This document shows, one piece after another, positions 10,256 through 20,777 of a DNA stretch of 64,000 nucleotides. Numbering within the stretch: the first letter of the stretch is position 1; the number at the start of each line of letters is the position of its first letter. Origin of the DNA: Oegoconia quadripuncta (lineage: Eukaryota > Arthropoda > Insecta > Lepidoptera > Autostichidae); assembly GCA_949316235.1 (NCBI GenBank), contig OX438750.1:2680501-2744500 (forward strand). The letters are read 5' to 3'. The notes beneath the pieces are model-generated. The model saw only the letters and a program-made list of their open reading frames with translations, was not told the DNA's origin and searched no databases. A program made the translations under genes and the position numbers.

Positions 10256-10915
10256 AGGAAGTAGGTCTGAAGTTGCCTTAGGAGAGGGTTGAAAGTAATA
10301 CTTTTCAACCCTAGGGAGAGTCGTTTTCAACTGGCAGCTGTCAAATTAAAAAAAACTATTTCGTACAGCGCGATGTAAAATTGAAATAACATAAAGTTAA
10401 GTATTAAATTAAATAATATATTTCTTTAAACGACTTTTTTCAACAAATTTAGTTTCAACTCTTTCTTTAAAATAACATAGATTTGGGCAAAATATTTTAA
10501 ATTTTTTTCAATTAGGAAAATGAAAAATAAGGTCTGTGTGCGAAGTGTAAGTTTTGTCTCGTTTTTAACTTTACCATCGCGTTCGCGTTTACGAAAAAAG
10601 TCCCTACGAAAAAAATCGTTTTGCAAACTATCCGCTAGAGGCGCTGCACATTTCTCCATACAAATCTTCACGTAAACGTGAACGCGGAAGTAAAGAAGTC
10701 GCAACAAAACTAGCCCTCTAGCCGGCGGACACAGAAAAAACAAACAAAACAAAATAGGCGGGAAGGCGGCAATTGATCTTCATTTGTTTTTTCGAGTTGT
10801 AGAGCTTTGTTGTACTTCGGTATAGCAGAGATTTGTATTAAGTTATTAACACAATGAGTTCGTCTGGTTCATTTTACTTTCCTTGTATTCGTAATGAAAA
10901 GCACAGTGTTTACCT
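10256..10915. other. No recognised gene
   Basis: A short open stretch with ATG at 10854 (MSSSGSFYFPCIRNEKHSVY) runs into a SINE-A fragment. It could be a cut-off first exon, but nothing confirms it. Confidence 0.25.
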
Positions 10916-10918
10916 CGG

Positions 10919-11024
10919 TTTCCGCCTGGCTAGCTACCACCATCTTATCTAAATCTGCCGACAAGCAGCAATGTTAATGGCATTGTTGTGCTCCGGTTGT
11001 TAGGTATAAGAGAGCCAGTCCCCC
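10919..11024 (+). repeat. SINE-A fragment
   Basis: CCGCCTGGCTAGCTACCACC to AGCCAGTCCCCCAA. No head or tail. Confidence 0.75.
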
Positions 11025-11214
11025 AATTATAAAGACCATAGAAGTTTTGAATTAGATTAGTTATATTAAATATATAGGTATACTTCAATTATACATACAC
11101 GCCTTTTATTTGTTCCTAACCTGTTGACTTCTAGAACTTATACCAATAGTTTTTATAAGTAGATCACAAACGTAACGATATAGAAAGTGGCGTCCGTGCG
11201 TCACTGGGCATTTG

Positions 11215-11400
11215 GGGGCACTGAAAACCAGCGCTGTGATTCGTCGCAGCACGAGCTGAGTGCTAACCCATTTGTGCACGCCGCAACACGTGACAGCATT
11301 GTCGGGATCTTCTTTATAATTGTATTTCTATTTTAGCTATAATTTACTAGGTACTTCTTTGTTTTTGTATCGTGTTCTATCATAATAAACTATTCTATTT
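11215..11400 (+). repeat. Repeat family D, diverged copy
   Basis: CACTGAAAACCAGCGCTG, CTAACCCATTTGTGCACG and a final AATAAACTATTCTAT. Confidence 0.5.
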
Positions 11401-11770
11401 TTTTTTAAATGCACTTTTTATCACGGCGTTAACGGATTCGAAATGTAACGCTTAAACTTTTTTTGTATTCTGATGTGGCCAAGAAGCTATATGAATTTGT
11501 TAAAATTTGCTTTTGTAATAGAACTACCTAACTATAGTCATGTGGTACATGTATGTTAAAAACTTTTTTTGTAACGGATTACCGATTAGATTAACAAGGT
11601 TACATTCACTCGTTTCACACAATGAAGTGTGAGGTACGAATCTATAAATAACATATTTTCAATTGTGTAATAAACATCGCCGCATGGTCAATTGATAATG
11701 GTTTTATCATTTTATCGTGTACCAAATAAGTACCTATAGGTACGTAAGTAGGTATGTATAAATATAAGCT

Positions 11771-11984
11771 TACAGTTCTCGAGGCGTAAGATCAGCTTTG
11801 CATTTGTGTGAGTGCACACAGATAGAGATACTGCTTGTGGCGCAGCGCGTCCCGCGCATTGTTTAAACGCGGCCTGAGGCGCGGCGTGTCCGCTGCGCGT
11901 CGCTTCCCTGCCGCGCACATGCCGCACTTCACCTCTTGTACCTCCTGCCACAAATGCAAAGCTGAGCTTACGCCTCGAGAACTG
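11771..11984. mobile_element. Fold-back element with GC-rich core
   Basis: 37-bp inverted arms, 11771-11807 and 11948-11984, differ at one base (TACAGTTCTCGAGGCGTAAG...). The core of about 140 bp is GC-rich (GCGGCCTGAGGCGCGGCG), against AT-rich flanks. No TSD determined. Confidence 0.65.
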
Positions 11985-12044
11985 TACACCCACCTCAAAA
12001 AGGAGGAGGTTTTCAATTCGGCCGTTTATATTTGACGTTTAGAT

Positions 12045-12240
12045 GACCGATTGGTGTAGTGGATATTGACGCTATCAGCGAAACCAACGGTTGCGGGTTC
12101 GAATCCCGCGAGGAGTAAATGTTTGTGTGATGAATACGAACATTCATTCTCGAGTCTTGGATGTTTATATAAATAATTATGTATGTTTATCCGTTATCTA
12201 GTATCCATAGTACAAGCTTTGCTTAGTTTGGGACGTGATT
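12045..12240 (+). repeat. SINE-B with tRNA-like head
   Basis: Box A TTGGTGTAGTGG, box B GGTTCGAATCCC, then AAATGTTTGTGTGATGAATA. It ends at GCTTAGTTTGGGAC. Confidence 0.8.
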
Positions 12241-12418
12241 CTTTTTGTAAATGAAAGAAGATACCGTCAAGTTGGTGCCATTGTAATTTCAGCGCAATCG
12301 GTTCAGTAGTCCTTTTGCAATCATGGTAAACGAAGAATAGCATTACATATTTAGACGTTGTGTAGTTTTTGTACAGGGAAAGTAGAGGCAGTTTAGTTTT
12401 TTATGGAAACAGTGTTTT

Positions 12419-12573
12419 TTTTTTATGCACAACCGGTTGGTACTTGACCTCAATCACACCTGATGTTAAGTGAAGATGAGGTCGAAGGTGGAACCGTACT
12501 GACCCGGAAACCTCATCCTATTAGGGGGACTGGCTATCTCTGACAACCAGAACACAATGCTATTAACATTGCT
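12419..12573 (-). repeat. SINE-A 3' fragment
   Basis: Reverse strand: CAGCAATGTTAATAGCATTG to GAGGTCAAGTACC, then TGCATAAAAA. Confidence 0.75.
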
Positions 12574-12879
12574 GTTGTTTTATTTTTATTTAATGCAGGT
12601 CGACGACATTTTCAGCTAAAACACATGCATGGCTAACTATAACATGCTTAGTTTTTTATCCATCAATAACTTAACTGTGTTTAACAAAAGTCTACCTAAT
12701 TAAATATCAGTTAGTACCTATTTGTTGTTATTAAGTTATAAATTAAAACTAGGGTTTTCTAAAAAAATCTAGACTAAGCGCTCGTTTTTTTAGGCTTAAT
12801 TATTCAAAAGTACATCTCTAATATACCTCTATAAGATAGCAATGTAAATAAATATATTTATTTAAAAACAGTAACAAAT

Positions 12880-13259
12880 AAAGAGATGTAATTTAAATAT
12901 AAACTAGAACAAATGTAAAAAATTGGGGCCGCGAGGCAAGGTACCCAAAACGCTGGCGGCGTTTCCTCGTTGTATACGAGCAAACAACGAGCTCTCGGGT
13001 CACCAGTGACATCGACTAAGCGCTTTGAAATATCAAAGAAAAATTTAAGAGCGCCCGGCCCTAAAGTTTCGACTCCGAAAGCTAGGAAAATGTATTCGGA
13101 ACCGATGTCTCTATATTTGTTAATTTTGATGTTTTCCGCCGTCCCGGCGGCTGCACCTGGCCTCCTTGAGGTTCCTTGGAGGTAAGACGGGGCGAGAGTG
13201 TCAACACAAGTGGCACCCCACACTAAGGCCCGACCCATACTCCAAGGAATCAAGGTCAT
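12880..13259 (-). pseudogene. Fragment of a repeat-encoded protein (probably LINE-associated)
   Basis: The open frame contains VWGATCVDTLAPSYLQ, then YIFLAFGVETLGP and DISKRLVDVTGDPRA. I recall this pattern from many invertebrate repeat proteins downstream of reverse transcriptases. It has no domain start, and its end is lost. Confidence 0.45.
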
Positions 13260-13508
13260 TCCGTCCGGTCTCTTGCCGTCGTCCCGTAAGATAGCAATTA
13301 TATAAGTCGGTTCTGAATTATGTGTAGCTAAGCCAATTTTTTACCGTATTTTCCCTAGGCTATTCAAATAATATTATGCAGACAGGTAATGCCTGCAGAA
13401 AATCTAGAAAATCCCCTAAAGACTATGATATCATCTATACTCAAAACAATTTTGTTTAACGCTATAAATATCTGCGAAACGACGTTTCGTTTAATCTTTA
13501 CACAATAC

Positions 13509-13860
13509 CGCCTTCGTGGCTCAATGTAAACAACATTGGGTTTACGATTCAGAGGTCGCGGGTTATCGAACCCGCGACCTCTGAATCGTAAACCCAACTC
13601 GCTGGGGATCGCCCCAGCGAGGTACATGTTTAAGTACTCGGTTTGGTTGGTAGTAGGGCATTTTAAATGTCCGCCTGGCTAGCTACCACCATCTTATCTA
13701 AATCTGCTGCCAAACAGCAATGTTAATAGCATTGTGTTCGGGTTGTCAGAGATAAGATAGCCAGTCACCCAAATGTGTTGGGGTTTCCGGGCCAGTACGC
13801 TTCCACCTTCGACCTCATTTTCACTTAACATCAGGTGTGATTGAGGTCAAGAATTAGTCC
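13509..13860 (+). repeat. SINE-A with rearranged, palindromic head
   Basis: Body as in other SINE-A copies. In the head, 13538-13564 and 13569-13595 form a perfect 27-bp inverted repeat around ATCG, and 13598-13607 / 13612-13621 a perfect 10-bp one, also around ATCG. Confidence 0.85.
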
Positions 13861-14261
13861 GTTTGGCCCCTCATTTAATCTTTACTTTATTTATTCTTTC
13901 TTTTATTTTTTTCCTCATTGCCTATATACAATTAATTACAAATTAACCTAAGTGCCCATAATGTTGTCAACCTGGATGGATGGTTACTATAATAATAACA
14001 AGGCCGTGATCGAATACTGCTTCTTAAAATACAAGAGCAATCTTAGTTTAAGAAGCAGGGCCTATTAGTGTATTTGTTATGTACAGACGAATCATCCTAA
14101 AAGTATCACATGGGCTAAAGTGTTACCTCCAAAAATTTTTACTTTTCTTATTTTCCTTACCTTTTTATTATTTTAATGAAGTGTTTACGGTTTATTTTCC
14201 TTTATAAAAAGAAAAAAAAATCCAAATAGGAAAAAAATCGAATAAAAATTGTCTTAGCCGG

Positions 14262-14335
14262 ATTCGAAAACCATGTCTTTTCGAAAGACGTTACCTAAGC
14301 ACTCGTATCGCTTGCCACTAGACCACGATATCAAT
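14262..14335 (-). repeat. tRNA-like sequence (SINE head)
   Basis: Reverse strand: box A TGGTCTAGTGGCAAG and box B GGTTTTCGAATCC. The acceptor arm does not pair well and an AT-rich tail follows, so this is a SINE head and not a tRNA gene. Confidence 0.5.
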
Positions 14336-14339
14336 TAGC

Positions 14340-15240
14340 AGAGCTGACGAAATTTTCTTACTCATTTATATGTAACATATTATATGGATTTGGTTTGAGT
14401 GTTGATATTGTATGAATACTTTCTAATAGATGGTGCTAGAGTGCTTCGGTCCATACGGTCCATATAATACTTTTAGGGAGATCCGTGTGTACCTCCTAAT
14501 TCTTTAATTCGCTGATTGTAACTTAGCCTAAGTTTAAGTCAATAAACTTTTTATTATTTATTATTTATTATTATTATACATACAATCGTCAACCTTGTAC
14601 ACTCGGTGGTCAGAGCTATCCCAATTAGCATTTGGAAGTTGCAAATATTAAAACTTTAAGCTTGAAACAACATCCACGTAACAGGGTGAGCCCATCGCCG
14701 TTTAAAACGTGCAAATCCATAGTGATTTTTCGAAGGAAAGTCCCATAGTCACCTTTGACGACACCCATGGGAAAGGACGGCTTGGTTCTACTTGGTTTTG
14801 GTGCTCTCAAATTGGTATTCGCATTGAAAGACTAGACACACATAGGTACTCGTATCGCCGTCAAAAACATTAAAAAAAAAAAATTTTCGTCGGTTTCTAA
14901 TTGCCCAGACACTGTAGCTATATTCTGTGTACAATAGACATCGATCATGACAAAAACATCACAAAATAGAAAGAGTAAACATACCTTTTTTTAAATATCT
15001 TCTCTAAACACAGACAAATTTAAACGCACTATATAAAAGTAAGTAATAATTAACTGCGTCAACTTTCACACAAATCTATTCTTAAACATTTTTCAAGACT
15101 GCCGTCTCTAGAGTAGACTGTCTCCTTCCTCATACGAATAACGTATGATTGTATTATCGCGAACACGCGAAACGGCTCTGGAGTGGACTGTGGAGTTATT
15201 TGACAAAAGCAATCGGGGATTCCCAGTATATACGCTGCGT
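14340..15240. other. No recognised gene or repeat
   Basis: AT-rich, with only short open frames that have no motif. Confidence 0.35.
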
Positions 15241-15249
15241 GATCGGCTG

Positions 15250-15960
15250 CCATTTCATGCTCAGAGAAGGGGAGACAGTTGTACAGGTTCTTCCCTGACA
15301 CAAGGGACCGCATGGTAAAGGGGTGGTTAGATATTGACCATTGCACGTCTCAGTTCCTAACGGGTCATGGAAACTTTAAAAGTAAACTGTTCTCGATGGC
15401 TCTGGCCGAATCTCCTGATTGTGAATGTGGAGATGGAGAGCAATCGGCTCATCATATCTTATGGGAATGCGGAAATTGGAGTAAGGAGCGCGAACTCATG
15501 CTTGACGACCTAAATTCAGAAATCCGTCCGGTATTCTACGGCGATCTGGTTTTAAACAGACAACTTCCGCGCTTTCAAGCGTTTTTGCCATTCGTATTAC
15601 TGGCACTATTACTCGCGGTAGCCTTCTGCTACCGCCACGCTCACTGCATCTAGGCGCAGTCCGTGGTGTATACGAAAGCAGGAGGCCGAGCTTCACTCGC
15701 CCTCCTTCCCCATAGGGATGGCCCTAGTGCCATGTTGCATTTCATTGGCTACACTCCCATTTGCCAAGGGGGGAAGTGGGAAACCTTTTTCTTACTTACA
15801 CACCCTATTTCTTTCTTTAATTAGCCTGGGGTCCAAGGTAGCAATGGAGTCACGTAGGGCACCGTCTACCTTCAGTAGGCGCCGTGTCGAGTACCACTGT
15901 CGATCCTAGCTTATAGGAGTTACAGTGGGAGGAGTGTGGAGGTGGGATTGCCATTTCATG
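15250..15960 (+). pseudogene. 5'-truncated LINE: C-terminal end and 3' UTR
   Basis: The frame at 15279-15653 reads FLTGHGNFKSKLFSMALAES, then CECGDGEQSAHHILWEC. This is the C-terminal zinc motif region seen after the reverse transcriptase in R1/I-type LINEs. The downstream GTCCAAGGTAGCAATGGAGT segment is repeated in reverse at 35370-35670, so it is the 3' UTR of the same family. Confidence 0.6.
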
Positions 15961-16044
15961 AACGTGATGCTGTAATACCCACAATGGATTTCAGCTAGTC
16001 AAAAAACTGTGCTCATATAGTGCCCAAAGGAAAAAATAGTGCCA

Positions 16045-16100
16045 ATGGTGTCGATTCGGATGTGCCTTCGCCACCACGACACGTCGAATCGACACCATTG
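16045..16100. mobile_element. Tiny MITE related to the 6.5-kb family
   Basis: GGTGTCGATTCGGATGTG is followed after a few bases by CGTCGAATCGACACC. It is little more than two ends joined. Confidence 0.6.
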
Positions 16101-16139
16101 TAGTTTAAAAATTATTCAATATTGTAAGTGAGCATTCTG

Positions 16140-16290
16140 ACGTCACGTGTTCAAAATTCAAATTCAAAATTCAAAAAATTCAAAATATTTATTTTCATTC
16201 AAGCATAACAATCTTGTACAAAATTGTGAGAGTATCCTGTTAAGCTTCTTAAAACTTGTGTTAGGATACTCTGCTCTCCATTCTTGTACT
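16140..16290 (-). repeat. LINE 3' tail
   Basis: Repeated TTCAAAATTCAAA followed by ATTTTCATTCAAGCATAACA, typical of CR1-type tails in Lepidoptera. Confidence 0.4.
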
Positions 16291-16470
16291 TTTTAGATAA
16301 GATTTTTACTTTATGCGTAATTGAAATTGAAAAACCTAGATTAGTTTGGTTAGTGCTTATGTGAGTTGTAAATATAATATGAGAGGTTACTTGGTCAGAT
16401 ATGTGTTTGTGTGCGTGCGTGTGTGTATTTATGTATGTGTGTGTGTTTATGTATAGTATTTTATTTTAAA

Positions 16471-17866
16471 CTAGCAGCTGCCCGCGACTTCGTCCGCGTA
16501 GACTACATGAATCAACACTTTATTACTTTCCCACGGGAATACATTCAGCAGAAAAATTACCATGTAGAGTTTATCTCAAACAGGAAAAGACCCTGGGCAG
16601 ATAACAGGTATGTGGAACCATGTTGGTGTTTTGCCAGGTAAATGAATTAAGACAGGGATCCATTAAAAGACCTTTCTGAAAAATTCTGGTTTATATTTAT
16701 TAAAGTACTTCCTTATAAACAACATGTTGTCCAATATAGACTTTTTTGGTAGCAACTCCACTCCTGTCTCAACCCTAGAGGGTTAACTTAAAATAAATGT
16801 CATTTTCATAATCAACATCCCATAAAACCTAAATAACGACACCAATATCGATTTTATGGTTTTAACCCCCATTTCACAACCCAGGGGGTTGTTTTTCGAA
16901 AAATCTCAAAACACGTATTAGCTTATTTGTTCCTAGGAGTACTCTTGTGAAGTTTGGAGTCGAGTCGTGGAGAAAATAGTCGAAATGTCCAAGTTATACT
17001 GTTTCTTTATACAAACTTCCCACCCCTGTTTCACCCCCTTAAAGGGTGAATTTTGAAAAATCCTTTCTTAGTGCTCCGCTAGACCTCGTAAGGAACCTAC
17101 GTGCCAAATTTCGAAACTCTATTCACCCCTTTGACTTTGACTATGAATTTTACTTTTCGACTTTTAGCCCTCGACTTTGAGCCTTCGACTTTGAGCCTTC
17201 GACTTTCAGCCTTCGACTTCGAGCCTTCGAATTTGAGCCTTCGTCTTTGAGCCTTTGACTTTGAGCCTTCGAATTTGAGCCTTCGACTTTGAATTTCCAA
17301 TTTGAATCTTCGACATTGACACTTCGACTTTGACTCTTCGACTTCGACACCAATTTGAATTTGTGATTTCAACCCCTACCACTATCGCAACCCGTAAGGG
17401 GTTAGCTTCAAAATAAATGTCATTTTCGCAATCAACGTCCCAAAAAACCTAAATAACGACACCAATATAGACTTGTTTGGTATCATCCCCCACCTCTATC
17501 TCACCCCTAGAGGGTTGGCTTAAAATAAATGTCATTTTCATAATCAACATCCCAAAAAACCTAAATAACGACACCAATATCGATTTTATGGTTTCAAACC
17601 CATTTCACACCCCAGGGGTTTTTTTTCGAAAAATCTCAACTAACCCTTATCTCATTCTCTAACTCCAAGGGGTTAGCTTCAAAACAAATGGCATTTTCGT
17701 AATCAACGTCCCAAAAAACCTAAGTAATGACACCAATATTGACTTTTTTGGTATCAACCCCCACCCCTATCTCAACCCTAGAGGGTTAACTTAAAATAAA
17801 TGTCATATTCATAATCAACATCCCATAAAATCTAAATAACGACACCATTATCGATTATATGGTTTT
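16471..17866 (-). mobile_element. Helitron, 5'-truncated copy
   Basis: The reverse strand ends in CGCGGACGAAGTCGCGGGCA, then GCTGCTAG, the same 3' hairpin and CTAG end as the large Helitron. It keeps the last codons of the helicase (VVYKEVL, stop), the 1.2-kb unit sequence and the GAAGGCTCAAAGTC minisatellite (17155-17345). Its 5' end is missing at 17866. Confidence 0.85.
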
Positions 17867-17998
17867 ATAGGACATAGAAATATATACTAGGCAGAGAGGG
17901 CCTGTTATACTTAAATTTTTCAATTTTATAATAATTATGCTAACTAATATAAGCTTATATAAAGTAATTACTGCTATATAAACTGATTAATACTACAA

Positions 17999-18270
17999 CC
18001 GCCTCCGTGGCTCAATGTAAACATTGGGTTTACGTTTCGGAGGTCGCGGGTTCGATCCAATACCAATTAGTTTTTAAATTTAATTTAATTACTTAAATGT
18101 TCGTCTATCTTAAACAGTAAAGGAAACCTGCATGCCGGAGAAATAAAAATTTAAAGGCATTTGAAGTCCCCAACCCGCATTGGGCCAGCGTGGGGGACTA
18201 TGGCCTGTACTCACTCATATACGAGGGAAGGCCTATATCCCTGCAGTGGGATGTTTACGGGATGATGATG
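17999..18270 (+). repeat. SINE-A head joined to a SINE-C body
   Basis: 17999-18058 is a SINE-A head (box B GGTTCGATCC). 18060-18270 then carries CCCCAACCCGCATTGGGCC and CTGCAGTGGGATG...GATGATGATG, the family also seen at 60275-60560. Confidence 0.7.
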
Positions 18271-18299
18271 ATACTTTTTATCTCTATAAAGTGACGTTC

Positions 18300-19014
18300 C
18301 CGCGGTATAAAGAAATTAAACGTCCACGGTAAAGCTAATCAAAGGCAGGCGAAGCCGCGGGCGGAAACTAGTACTTCCTAATAATGTTAACACCAAAAGA
18401 GTCCGGTATAATACCTACATAGTGATATCATCCCAGTATGTTATGATACAATGATTGAGAGTAATGTTGTAGGCAGGTCGTTGACTTAGCCATTCTATTG
18501 AATTCCTAGCCGGATTACTATTTGGACGGATTAAAAGAGCACCCCATAGAGTTTCTTGCTCGTTCTTCTCTGGGGAGTCAGCTTTGTGAATGAGCAGTAA
18601 ATTTAAACGTAATATTAATATTATAGTGACGTTTTCAAGTGATAATTTTATCCTATGGAATAAAATATTTTGATTTGATATCAATATAGTAATTGTTTCA
18701 TTATAGGTAAAGCAGGTGGAAATGTCCGTCGCACGTCACGATCCGTTTAGGTATTTAATGGAATGGTTAATTTAACTATCTGCCTACGACGTAATACAAT
18801 TTCCTCAACAAAGTCCAAAGCGGGAATCACCCGTGACACAATGCCATTTGCTTATCATTGCAATTCGAGCTGTCTTATGTAGTCAGCAACGATACGCTTT
18901 TAATTTGCTATAATTTTAAAGGCCGTATTTTTATTAGACTAATGAGGCCCATATACTTAGTATATAATAAATGAACATGCGGTATATTATTTACATCACA
19001 GTATAATAATAAAT
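18300..19014. other. No gene; contains a dispersed repeat piece
   Basis: TCTCTGGGGAGTCAGCTTTG and AAGTGATAATTTTATCC (about 18565-18660) recur at about 38450-38570 and 63695-63800. Confidence 0.4.
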
Positions 19015-19111
19015 AATAATAATAATAAATATCCTTAGACATACACACAGCGCCATCTAGTTCCACAGTAAGCAACTATATGCTTGTGTTGTGAATACCA
19101 GATGGTTGATA
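19015..19111 (-). repeat. SINE-B, 3' half, split by the Helitron
   Basis: It ends ACCAGATGGTTGATA and resumes at 31303 with the rest of the same SINE. An unbroken relative at 61180-61325 shows the original join. Confidence 0.85.
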
Positions 19112-19969
19112 TCTAAATATATAAAGGAAGAAGCTGACTGACTGACTGACTGACTGACTGACTGACTGACATATCAACGCACAGGCCAAACCGCTGGGTC
19201 TAGAGTTTCCAAATTTGGCACGTAGGTTCCTTACGAGGTCTAGGGGAGCACTAAGAAAGGATTTTTCAAAATTCACCCTTTAAGGGGGTGAAACAGGGGT
19301 GGGAAGTTTGTATGAAGAAACAGTATAACTTGGACATTTCGACTATTTTCGACTCGAAACTTCGCAAGAGTACTCCTAGAAACAAATAAGCTAATACGTG
19401 TTTTGAGATTTTTCGAAAAACAACCCCCTGGGTTGTGAAATGGGGGTTAAAACCGTAAAATCGATATTGGTGTCGTTATTTAGGTTTTATGGGATGTTGA
19501 TTTTGAAAATGACATTTATTTTAAGTTAACCCTCTAGGGTTGAGATAGGGGTGGGGGTTGATACCAAAAAAGTCAATATTGGTGTCATTATTTAGGTTTT
19601 TTGGGACGTTGATTACGAAAATGCCATTTGTTTTGAAGCTAACCCCTTGGGGTTAGAGAATGCGATAAGGGTGAGTTGAGATTTTTCGAAAAACAGCCCC
19701 CTGGTGTGTGAAATGGGGGTTGAAACCATAAAATCGATATTGGTGTCGTTATTTAGGTTTTTTGGGATGTTGATTATGAAAATGACATTTATTTTAAGCC
19801 AACCCTCTAGGGGTGAGATAGGGGTGGGGGATGATACCAAAAAAGTCTATATTGGTGACGTTATTTAGGTTTTTTGGGACGTTGATTGCGAAAATGACAT
19901 TTATTTTGAAGCTAACCCCTTACGGGTTGCGATAGTGGTAGGGGTTAAAATCACAAATTCAAATTGGTG

Positions 19970-20370
19970 TCGAAGTCGAAGAGTCAAAGTCTCAAATTCG
20001 AAGGCTCAAAGTCGAAGGCTGAAAGTTGAAGGCTCAAAGTCGAAGGCTAAAAGTCGAAGACTCAAAGTCGAAGACTCAAAGTCGAAGGCTTAAAATCGAA
20101 GGCTCAAAGACGAAGGCTCAAAGTCGAAGGCTCAAAGTCGAAGACTCAAAGTCGAAGACTCAAAGTCGAAGACTCAAAGTCGAAAAGTAAAATTCATAGT
20201 CAAAGTCATGTCAAAGTCATAGTCAAAGTCATAGTCAAAGTCATAGGCAAAGTCATAGTCAAAGTCATAGTCATAGTCAAAGTCAAAGTCGTAGTCAATG
20301 TCATAGTCGAAGTCATAGTCAAAGTCATAGTTAAAGTTTTAGTCAAAGTCATAGTCATAGTCAAAGGGGT
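19970..20370 (+). repeat. Two minisatellites within Helitron unit 1
   Basis: About 14-bp units GAAGGCTCAAAGTC (19975-20185) followed by 12-bp units CATAGTCAAAGT (20190-20370). Copies recur at 27090-27545 and 28320-28745. The repeats stay open in several frames, giving artificial Ser/Lys/Arg or Thr-rich proteins. Confidence 0.9.
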
Positions 20371-20777
20371 GAATAGAATTTCCAAATTTGGCACGTAGGT
20401 TCCTTACGAGGTCTAGGGGAGCACTAAGAAAGGATTTTTCAAAATTCACCCTTTAAGGGGGTGAAACAGGAGTGGGAAGTTTGTATGAAGAAACAGTATA
20501 ACTTGGACATTTCGACTATTTTCGACTCGAAACTTCGCAAGAGTACTCCTAGAAACAAATAAGCTAATACGTGTTTTGAGATTTTTCAAAAAACAACCCC
20601 CTGGGTTGTGAAATGGGGGTTAAAACCGTAAAATCGATATTGGTGTCGTTATTTAGGTTTTATGGGATGTTGATTTTGAAAATGACATTTATTTTAAGTT
20701 AACCCTCTAGGGTTGAGATAGGGGTGGGGGTTGAACCCAAACAAAAAACATCACCATCCAACAACAATAAGACCTAC

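Noticed and set aside
15496..15696. Minus-strand frame over the LINE end
   Set aside because: Shadow of the plus-strand LINE C-terminal region.
20190..20370. CRISPR array in the CATAGTCAAAGT repeats
   Set aside because: No spacers, eukaryotic context, simple minisatellite.
20724..20777. Longer ORF1 start at GTG 20724
   Set aside because: These codons lie partly in the target duplication; the first ATG at 20778 is inside the element.
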